Below, in pieces: positions 1 through 5,056 of a DNA stretch of 5,056 nucleotides. Below the pieces are notes generated by a model, which saw nothing but the letters and a program-made list of their open reading frames with translations, was not told the DNA's origin and did not search any database. The translations under genes and the position numbers were made by a program. Position 1 is the stretch's first letter. Each line of letters begins with the position of its first letter. Location of the stretch: assembly GCA_903898725.1 (NCBI GenBank), contig CAIUGQ010000582.1:1-5056 (forward strand). The letters run 5' to 3'. This DNA is from an uncultured Burkholderiales bacterium. GTDB taxonomy: Bacteria; Pseudomonadota; Gammaproteobacteria; Burkholderiales; Burkholderiaceae_E.

Positions 1-120
1 CATGAAGACCAGCCGCCGCACACCTGGGGCGCGGATGCACTCGTCGACCATCCGTGGGAGATGGCCGCGCTCCTTCGGCTGACGGCCGAGCGGCCGACGC
101 CACGGGGCGACGTCCTCTAG
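1..120 (+). CDS. C-terminal end of an unrecognised protein (partial)
   Basis: Frame 1 is open from the left edge to a TAG at 118-120 and encodes the last 39 residues of a protein that starts outside the window. The peptide begins HEDQPPHTWGADALVD, continues HPWEMAALLRLTAERP and ends TPRGDVL. About 34 of 39 codons end in G or C, and the peptide is rich in His, Trp, Asp and Glu rather than being the Arg/Pro-rich string typical of shadow frames in this sequence, so I take it as genuine coding. I do not recognise the family; too little is visible to infer a function. It lies on the same strand as the DUF748 gene with a 37-base gap, so co-transcription is possible but not shown. Confidence 0.6.
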   Translation, partial: HEDQPPHTWGADALVDHPWEMAALLRLTAERPTPRGDVL

Positions 121-157
121 AATCGGGCGGACCCGTGCTCCGCCCGCCCGCCACGTC

Positions 158-3100
158 GTGACCCTTACGCGCCGCCCCACCGGCCGTGCTGCCGCGCAGC
201 CCCGTCGACGGGCCGCGGGACGGCGCCTGCCGGTCCGCCGGGCCGTTCAGCGGGGGGCGGTCGTTCGCCGGCTGCTGTGGGCGGTCGCTGCGGTCGGTCT
301 GCTGCTCGGCCTGCTGCTCGCGGGCCTGACCTGGGGACCGCATCTCGCACGTGACCGGATCGCCGCCTTCCTGGGCGAGGTCATCGGCCGGGAGGTCCGG
401 ATCGCGCGGATCGACGTCGCGCCGTTCGACGGGCGCATCGTCGTGGACGGGCTCTCGGTGGCCTCCGGTCAGGCAGGCCCGGCGGCCCTCACGATCCGTC
501 GCGCGTCGGTCGACATCGATCCGGCGGCCTACCTGCGGGGGCTCCTGGTGATCGAGGGCATCCGGCTCGAGGCGCCCGCAGTGAGGCTGATCCGCACCGG
601 TCCCGACCGCTTCGACATCTCCGAAGTGCTCGATCGGTTCGCGAACCGGCCCGCGTCGCAGCGCAAGGCGGTCTGGCGGATCGACCGCATCGCCGTCGTC
701 GAGGGTCGTCTGGACCTGGACGATCGCGTGGTCGGGAAGTCGACGGCGATCGCGGGCCTGGGGCTCGACGCGGTGGCGCTGACCAACCAGGACGAGCATG
801 TGAACCGGCCGGCGACACTCGATGCGCGGTTCACCCTCGACGGCCGACCGGTCACGGTGCAGGGGCGCGCCACGCCGTTCTCGGCCGACCCGGTGGTCGG
901 CGCGGACGTGACGCTGGATGCGCTGCCGCTCGCGTCGCTGCTGCCCTACGTGCCACTGCCCGCGGACGTGCGCCCCGTGAGCGGATCGGTGACGTTCGAC
1001 ATCGGCGGCACCTGGCGACAGAAGGCCGCCGCGCCGGGCGCGCTCGATCTCGCCGGGCGGATGCGGGTCGACGGGGTCGCGGTGCATGACGCGAGCGGTC
1101 AGGAACGGCTCGCGGCGGACTCGCTGCGGGTGGTGCTGGCCTCGTCGCAGCCGCTGGGCGGCGCGCTCCACGTCACCGAGGTGGCGCTCGTGGCCCCGCG
1201 CGCGACGCTCGGACGGGATGCCGCGGGGCGCCCGACGTGGCCGGCCGGCCTGGGGGCGAACGGGGAGGCTGCGTCGAGCACGGCGAGCACTCCGGGCACT
1301 CCGGGCACTCCGAGCGCGTCGAGCCCGTCGAGCACGCCGGCCCGCCCGGTCGGCCCGCGCTCGCTGCGGATCGATAAGGTGAGCGTCGACGGCGCCAGGA
1401 TCGACTGGACCGATGCCGCTCTGCCCGCTCCGCTCGCGCTGCAGGTCGCCCCGCTGACGCTCGCCCTCGAGGGCATCGAGGTGGCCGATCTCAGCCGCCC
1501 TGCGGCGGCGGCCGGTCGCGGCCGACTCGAAGCGACCCTCGACGGCGAGGCGGTGCTCGCCACCGACCTCGTCCTCGACGGCACCGGCGGCGGGCGCGCC
1601 ACGATCGACCTGTCGCGCGTCGACGTCGCCCGCTACGCGCCCCTCGCCGGCCCCTCGCTGCGGGTGGCGGTCGAACAGGGTCGGCTCGCCGCCCGGGGCA
1701 TCCTTGCCTGGGCACCGGGCGGTGCGAACCTGACCGTGTCCGAGGCCGCAGCCGAACTCTCGGCACTGCGGATCACGAAGGACGGCCGGGTGCCCGCCAC
1801 GATCGCCTCGCTGACCGTCGCCGGCGTGTCGCTCGATCCGGCCGCCCGCCGCATCGAGCTCGGCTCGGTGACGCTGGCCGGCGGGACGCTGCAGGCCCGG
1901 CGGGCGCTGGACGGCCGGATCGACCTGCAGGACTGGTGGGTACCGGCCACGGCCACGGCCACGGCCACGGCTGCGGCTGCGGCTCCGGCTGCGGCCTCGA
2001 CTGCGGCCTCGACTGCGGCAACGGACGCAGCCGCAGTGACCGCCGCCCCCACGGACGCCCCCTCACCCGCCGCAGCCGCACCGCTGCCGCCCTGGTCGGT
2101 CGGCGTGGCGCAGGTCGAGCTCGGCGCGCTCGAGATCGACTACGACGACGCGGCGATCCCGAAGGCACGCAAGCTGCCCCGGCTCACGCTGAACGCCAAG
2201 GCCTCCAACCTCGGCACCGACCTGACCCGCTCGATGCCCTTCGAGGCGGCGGTGGCCCTGGCCGACGGATCGCGGCTGTCGGCCCGCGGCTCGCTGCGGC
2301 CCGAGCCGCTCATGCTCGACGCCCAGGTGCGACTGACCCGCTTCGGCGTCACCAACATCGAGCCGTACGTGGCGCCCTACGTGAATCTGGCGCTCGCCAG
2401 CGGACAGCTCTGGAGCAACGGCCGGCTGCGCATCACCGGCGACAGCGCGGGCGGCCTCGCCCGGATCGGCTTCGACGGCGAGTTCTCGGCCAACGACTTC
2501 CGTGCGATCGACCAGGTCTCGGGCGACGACTTCCTGCGCTGGACCGCCCTCGCGCTGCCCTCGGTGAAGGTCGACTGGCGGACCGGCCGCCCGGCCGACA
2601 GCCTGATCGAAATCGGCGCGGTCGCATTCGTCGACTTCTATGCGCGGATCATCCTGTCGCCCGAGGGACGGGTGAACCTGTCCGAGATCCTGGTCGACCC
2701 TGAGCGCGACCGCAGTCCGCGTTCGCTGACCGCGGCACCGACGGTGGCACCGGCGGTCGCAGCGGCACCGACGGTGGCAGCGGCACCGACGGTGGCAGCG
2801 GCACCGACCGCGGCACCCACAGCGGCGCCGGCCGCGACACAGGCTGAAGCGCCCGCCTCCGCCCCGATCACCCCGGCCAACCCCGCCACCGCAGCCGCAG
2901 CCGCTGCCGAACGCTCCGCCCCCGCCGCCGCCCCTGGCGCCGCGCCCCTTCCCCCCGCAGCGGCGGGACCTCGCCCCACGGTCCGCGTCGGCACCGTACG
3001 GATCGCGAGCGGCAACGTGAACTTCACCGACCTGTTCATCCGGCCGAACTACACCGCGAACCTCACGCAACTGGTCGGCGCCATCGAGGCGATCGCCAGC

Positions 3101-4159
3101 GATCGGGCCACGCCTTCGGACGTGCTGGTGACCGGCCGCGTCGACGACGACACGCCGCTCGAGATCACCGGCAAGATCAATCCGCTCGCCCCGGCCCGCT
3201 TCATCGACCTGCGCGCGGTCGCCCGCGGCTTCGACCTGCCCAAGCTCAGCCCCTACTCGGGCCGCTGGGCCGGCTATGCGATCGAGAAGGGCAAGCTGAC
3301 CGCCGACGTCCGCTACCGGATCGAGGGCGACCGGCTCTCCGCCGAGAACAAGCTGACGATCAACCAGCTGACCTTCGGCGAGAAGATCGACAGCCCGGAT
3401 GCGACCAGCCTGCCGGTGCGGTTCGCGGTCTCGCTGCTCAAGGACCGCAACGGCAACATCGACCTGGACCTGCCGATCTCCGGCACGATCTCGGACCCGC
3501 AGTTCTCGGTCGGCAGCCTGCTGTGGCAGGCGATCGGCACCCTGATCACGCGGGTCGTCACCTCGCCCTTCACGTTCCTCGCCTCGCTGGGCGGCGGGGG
3601 CGGCGGCGAGCTCAGCCACATCGAGTTCGCCGCCGGTGCGACCGCGCTCGACGACGAGGACCGCGTGCGGCTCGACGCGCTCGGGCGGGCCCTCTCGCAG
3701 CGCCCCGAGCTGTCGATCGAGATCGCGGGCGTCGGCGACCCGAAGGCCGACCGCGAGGCGATGCAGCACGAGCGCCTGGAGCGCACGCTGCGCAGCACGA
3801 AGCTCGCCCAGCTTCGGCGCGCGAATCCCGGCGCCGAGCTGCCGCCGTTGGCAGAGCTGGTGCTCGACGCCGGCGAGCGCCCGATGCTGCTGGAGCGCGC
3901 CTGGCGCGACGCGAAGCTCGACGTCGCCAGCGCCGGCAAGGTCCCGCCGCCCGAGGAGCTGGAGCGGCTGCTGCTCGAGCGCGCCGCCATCGCCACCGAA
4001 GAGGTCAAGCAGGTCGCGCAGCAGCGCGCGCAGGTGGCCCGCGACTACCTGCGCGACCGGCGCGGCATCTCCAACGAGCGGCTGTACCTGCTCGCCCCGC
4101 GCATCGCCGAAGACGGCGGCACGCTGCCGCCGCGCCGCGCCGACTTCACCCTGAAGTGA
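158..4159 (+). CDS. Giant DUF748 / AsmA-like envelope protein with OmpA-like C-terminus
   Basis: The 1333-residue product matches the DUF748 family, whose members are AsmA-like proteins anchored in the inner membrane and extending into the periplasm. Seen in order: an Arg-rich cytoplasmic tail (13 Arg in residues 1-38); one membrane segment at about 39-59; an AsmA-type start at about 68-101 (GREVRIARIDV); four signature copies at 173-189, 403-419, 648-664 and 942-958; Ala/Pro/Thr/Ser linkers at about 365-400, 597-645 and 853-940; and the typical DUF748 core at about 960-1145, with RPNYTAN, SPYSGRWAGY, QLTFGEKIDSPDA, LLKDRNGNIDLDLP, ISDPQFSVG and TSPF. A glycine run at about 1145-1150 leads into an OmpA-like segment from 1151 (FAAGATALD, then RPELSIEIAGVGDP), followed by a charged, probably helical tail. 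Start: GTG at 158 is the only sensible start before the membrane segment; upstream the frame closes at 80-82. No clear Shine-Dalgarno is visible. AsmA relatives such as TamB and YhdP act in phospholipid transport; a similar role here is inference. The family is clear, the function unknown. Confidence 0.93.
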   Translation: MTLTRRPTGRAAAQPRRRAAGRRLPVRRAVQRGAVVRRLLWAVAAVGLLLGLLLAGLTWGPHLARDRIAAFLGEVIGREVRIARIDVAPFDGRIVVDGLSVASGQAGPAALTIRRASVDIDPAAYLRGLLVIEGIRLEAPAVRLIRTGPDRFDISEVLDRFANRPASQRKAVWRIDRIAVVEGRLDLDDRVVGKSTAIAGLGLDAVALTNQDEHVNRPATLDARFTLDGRPVTVQGRATPFSADPVVGADVTLDALPLASLLPYVPLPADVRPVSGSVTFDIGGTWRQKAAAPGALDLAGRMRVDGVAVHDASGQERLAADSLRVVLASSQPLGGALHVTEVALVAPRATLGRDAAGRPTWPAGLGANGEAASSTASTPGTPGTPSASSPSSTPARPVGPRSLRIDKVSVDGARIDWTDAALPAPLALQVAPLTLALEGIEVADLSRPAAAAGRGRLEATLDGEAVLATDLVLDGTGGGRATIDLSRVDVARYAPLAGPSLRVAVEQGRLAARGILAWAPGGANLTVSEAAAELSALRITKDGRVPATIASLTVAGVSLDPAARRIELGSVTLAGGTLQARRALDGRIDLQDWWVPATATATATAAAAAPAAASTAASTAATDAAAVTAAPTDAPSPAAAAPLPPWSVGVAQVELGALEIDYDDAAIPKARKLPRLTLNAKASNLGTDLTRSMPFEAAVALADGSRLSARGSLRPEPLMLDAQVRLTRFGVTNIEPYVAPYVNLALASGQLWSNGRLRITGDSAGGLARIGFDGEFSANDFRAIDQVSGDDFLRWTALALPSVKVDWRTGRPADSLIEIGAVAFVDFYARIILSPEGRVNLSEILVDPERDRSPRSLTAAPTVAPAVAAAPTVAAAPTVAAAPTAAPTAAPAATQAEAPASAPITPANPATAAAAAAERSAPAAAPGAAPLPPAAAGPRPTVRVGTVRIASGNVNFTDLFIRPNYTANLTQLVGAIEAIASDRATPSDVLVTGRVDDDTPLEITGKINPLAPARFIDLRAVARGFDLPKLSPYSGRWAGYAIEKGKLTADVRYRIEGDRLSAENKLTINQLTFGEKIDSPDATSLPVRFAVSLLKDRNGNIDLDLPISGTISDPQFSVGSLLWQAIGTLITRVVTSPFTFLASLGGGGGGELSHIEFAAGATALDDEDRVRLDALGRALSQRPELSIEIAGVGDPKADREAMQHERLERTLRSTKLAQLRRANPGAELPPLAELVLDAGERPMLLERAWRDAKLDVASAGKVPPPEELERLLLERAAIATEEVKQVAQQRAQVARDYLRDRRGISNERLYLLAPRIAEDGGTLPPRRADFTLK
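1288..1314 (+). repeat. 9-base tandem repeat in linker 1 of the DUF748 gene
   Basis: CACTCCGGG occurs at 1288-1296 and 1297-1305, and a third copy with one change (CACTCCGAG) at 1306-1314. It encodes the TPGTPGTP part of the first Ser/Thr/Pro-rich linker, at about residue 378-386 of the protein. The unit is a multiple of three, so copy changes would keep the frame. Confidence 0.75.
1945..2016 (+). repeat. Hexamer/12-mer tandem repeat in linker 2 of the DUF748 gene
   Basis: Twelve consecutive six-base units follow each other without interruption: four GGCCAC, two GGCTGC, GGCTCC, GGCTGC, then two copies of the 12-mer GGCCTCGACTGC. Read in the gene's frame they give alternating Ala-Thr, then Ala runs, then AASTAAST, from residue 597 on. 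The stepwise change of unit along the array suggests repeated local duplication followed by point change. All units preserve the reading frame. Confidence 0.85.
2732..2808 (+). repeat. 18-base tandem repeat in linker 3 of the DUF748 gene
   Basis: The unit GCAGCGGCACCGACGGTG is perfect at 2759-2776 and 2777-2794 and continues for 14 bases at 2795-2808. A related copy lacking the first three bases, GCGGCACCGACGGTG, stands at 2732-2746, separated by 12 related bases. The encoded peptide unit is AAPTVA. The repeat sits at the start of the longest linker, at about residues 859-884, and uses the codon GCA far more than the rest of the gene. Confidence 0.85.
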
Positions 4160-4160
4160 G
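4154..4160 (+). promoter_or_regulatory. Weak ribosome binding site overlapping the DUF748 stop codon
   Basis: AAGTGAG lies seven bases before the ATG at 4168 and contains the TGA stop of the DUF748 gene (4157-4159). It resembles a weak Shine-Dalgarno sequence at normal spacing. A ribosome ending the upstream gene would stand on this site, which suggests translational coupling. The same bases hold an in-frame alternative start, GTG at 4156-4158, overlapping the stop as GTGA. Confidence 0.45.
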
Positions 4161-4167
4161 CCGCCCC

Positions 4168-4569
4168 ATGAGCCCGACCCTGAACGACACCCACCGCAAG
4201 ACCATCGGCTACCTGCTGTGGATCTTCGGGTTCACCGGCGCGCACCGCTTCTACTACGGCAAGCCGGTGACCGGCACGATCTGGTTCTTCACGCTCGGGC
4301 TGCTGGGCATCGGCTGGCTGATCGACCTGTTCCTGATCCCCGGCATGGACCGGGGCGCCGACCGGCGCTACGCGGTGGGCCGCATCGACTACAGCATCGC
4401 GTGGCTGCTGCAGACCTTCGTCGGCGTGCTGGGCCTGCACCGCCTCTACATGGGCAAGTGGCTGACCGGCCTGCTCTGGCTGGTGACGGGCGGCCTGTTC
4501 CTCATCGGCTGGCTCTACGACTTCTGGACGCTGAACGGACAGGTCGACGAGATCAACCGCGGGCGCTGA
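4168..4569 (+). CDS. Double TM2-domain membrane protein
   Basis: The 133-residue protein contains two tandem TM2 domains at residues 21-57 and 86-122. Both carry the TM2 hallmarks: G-x-x-G-x-H-R-x-Y-x-G-K, then T-G, then I-G-W-L-x-D. Aligned without gaps, the copies share 18 of 37 residues at an offset of 65, so the protein arose by internal duplication. Each domain should form a helical hairpin, giving about four membrane helices in the inner membrane, joined by a charged loop (about 58-75, MDRGADRRYAVGRID). TM2 domains have no settled biochemical function, and none is claimed here. The start chosen is ATG at 4168, because the AAGTGAG before it is well spaced; GTG at 4156 would add four residues (VSRP, read as MSRP). 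Longer in-frame upstream extension is Arg-rich shadow coding of the DUF748 gene. The gap to that gene's stop is 8 bases, so the two are very likely one operon. The protein ends in Gly-Arg with the stop inside a hairpin. Confidence 0.9.
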   Translation: MSPTLNDTHRKTIGYLLWIFGFTGAHRFYYGKPVTGTIWFFTLGLLGIGWLIDLFLIPGMDRGADRRYAVGRIDYSIAWLLQTFVGVLGLHRLYMGKWLTGLLWLVTGGLFLIGWLYDFWTLNGQVDEINRGR

Positions 4570-4605
4570 CGGGGCGCGGCACGCGCCCCGCTGCGCTCAG
4601 CGCCC
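4561..4605. terminator. Nested hairpin between convergent genes, possible bidirectional terminator
   Basis: The inner perfect stem pairs 4570-4578 (CGGGGCGCG) with 4582-4590 (CGCGCCCCG) around the three-base loop GCA. Directly outside, 4561-4569 (GGGCGCTGA) is the exact reverse complement of 4597-4605 (TCAGCGCCC), with six unpaired bases (4591-4596) on the right side. The result is an 18-base-pair stem with one bulge. It contains the TGA of the TM2 gene and the TGA of the crotonase gene. The position suits termination from both sides, but there is no T-run on either strand, so it is not a standard intrinsic terminator. It might instead protect 3' ends or act with Rho. Confidence 0.55.
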
Positions 4606-5056
4606 TTCGAAGCTCGGCGGGCGCTTCTCGACGAAGGCCTTCGCCGCACGCTTGTGGTCGTCGGTCTCGAAGGTACGGATCATGTGGATCGCTTCCGAGT
4701 CGAGCGTCTCGGAGAGCGTGCCGCGCTGGGCGACGTTGAGGTTGCGCTTCATGTAGCCCACGGCCACGGTCGGCAGCGACGCCAGTTCCTTCGCGTAGGC
4801 CGCAGCCGCCGCGGCGAGTTGCTCGTACGGTGCCGTGCGGTCGATCATGCCGAGGCGAAGCGCCTCCTCCGCCAGCACCACGCGCCCGGTGAAGTACAGC
4901 TCGCGCGCCTTCGAGGCACCGACCAGGTGGCTGAGGAAGTAGCTGCCGCCGAAGTCGCCCGAGAGGCCGATCTTCGAGAACGCGGTGGTGAACTTCGCGT
5001 CGTCGGCCGCGATCCGAAGGTCGCAGGCGAGCGCGAGCGACAGGCCTGCACCGGCC
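4597..5056 (-). CDS. Crotonase-family enoyl-CoA hydratase/isomerase (C-terminal part)
   Basis: The - strand frame is open from the right edge to TGA at 4597-4599, giving 152 complete C-terminal codons. Family members usually have about 260 residues, so roughly 110 N-terminal residues are outside. The visible part starts AGAGLSLALACDLRIAA, the crotonase region next to the CoA-thioester oxyanion hole. Next come AKFTTAFSKIGLSGDFGG (GDFGG at 4945-4959), LVGASKARELYFTGRVV and the A-x-x-x-G-(M/L)-(I/V) turn, then the C-terminal helices ending AKAFVEKRPPSFEGR. Against rat mitochondrial enoyl-CoA hydratase the two catalytic glutamates are replaced, by Ser at 5038-5040 and Phe at 4978-4980. An Asp in GDFGG occupies the place of the catalytic acid in PaaG-type isomerases. 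It is therefore better called a crotonase-fold hydratase/isomerase than a plain enoyl-CoA hydratase; the substrate is unknown. A GTG at 4879-4881 could be mistaken for a start, but the clear family match continues upstream. Confidence 0.92.
   Translation of the reverse strand, partial: AGAGLSLALACDLRIAADDAKFTTAFSKIGLSGDFGGSYFLSHLVGASKARELYFTGRVVLAEEALRLGMIDRTAPYEQLAAAAAAYAKELASLPTVAVGYMKRNLNVAQRGTLSETLDSEAIHMIRTFETDDHKRAAKAFVEKRPPSFEGR

Noticed and set aside
118..123. TAGAAT as a -10 promoter element for the DUF748 gene
   Set aside because: It matches five of six bases of TATAAT, but no acceptable -35 box lies 16-18 bases upstream; the best is CCGACG at 94-99. It overlaps the upstream stop codon, so one AT-rich hexamer is not enough.
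1936..2703. Gly/His/Cys-rich + strand frame beginning with alternating Gly-His (possible metal-binding protein)
   Set aside because: The Gly-His pattern is just another reading frame of the GGCCAC repeat, and the rest is Arg-rich shadow. There is no ribosome binding site or domain support.
2759..2808. Short direct repeats as a CRISPR array
   Set aside because: The units are adjacent with no spacers, in frame, and encode a simple AAPTVA peptide repeat.
3589..3607. G-rich run as a G-quadruplex
   Set aside because: Only two tracts of three or more G are present. The run encodes a glycine hinge at a place where DUF748 proteins often have glycines, so coding explains it.
2063..3769. Long - strand open frame of 568 codons opposite the DUF748 gene
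   Set aside because: Its product has Gly/Arg/Cys-rich stretches opposite the Ala linkers and no domain I recognise, while the + strand carries continuous DUF748 motifs. It is a high-GC shadow frame.
3523..4167. N-terminal extension of the TM2 frame inside the DUF748 gene
   Set aside because: The extension is Arg/Ala-rich low-complexity translation in the wrong frame of conserved DUF748 sequence. The TM2 protein is complete from ATG 4168.
4597..4881. Short independent - strand gene starting at GTG 4879-4881
   Set aside because: The frame stays open upstream to the edge and reads as conserved crotonase sequence, so the GTG is an internal Val codon.

Overview
The window is very GC-rich (about 70% or more by eye) with strong G/C preference at third codon positions, and it is almost entirely coding. 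The DUF748/AsmA-like envelope protein and the crotonase-family enzyme fit a Gram-negative proteobacterium. A betaproteobacterium of the Burkholderiales is my best guess from codon style and protein resemblance, but no marker gene proves it.

Layout. Positions 1-120 hold the last 39 codons of an unrecognised + strand gene. After a 37-base gap comes the main object, a 1333-residue + strand gene (158-4159) for a giant DUF748/AsmA-like protein: one N-terminal membrane anchor, a long repetitive periplasmic part and an OmpA-like C-terminal segment. A 133-residue protein with two TM2 domains (4168-4569) starts 8 bases after its stop and probably shares its transcript. A crotonase (enoyl-CoA hydratase/isomerase) family gene comes in on the - strand, running off the right edge and ending at 4597. 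The two convergent genes are only 27 bases apart, and one nested hairpin covers both stop codons.

How they may work together. The DUF748 protein and the TM2 protein look like an envelope pair: one is anchored in the inner membrane and reaches into or across the periplasm, the other lies within the inner membrane. AsmA-like proteins are linked to lipid transport and outer-membrane upkeep, but the role of DUF748 is not known to me and none is claimed here. The crotonase gene belongs to acyl-CoA metabolism and is probably unrelated.

The most interesting observations are: (i) the big protein contains four copies of a 17-residue signature about 200 folded residues apart, with Ala/Pro/Thr linkers in front of copies 2-4 that lengthen towards the C-terminus; (ii) those linkers are encoded by tandem 6-, 9- and 18-base repeats that could change length without breaking the frame; (iii) the nested inverted repeat in which both convergent genes end with the same nine bases. 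I saw no RNA gene, CRISPR array, insertion sequence or clear novel defence or mobile system.
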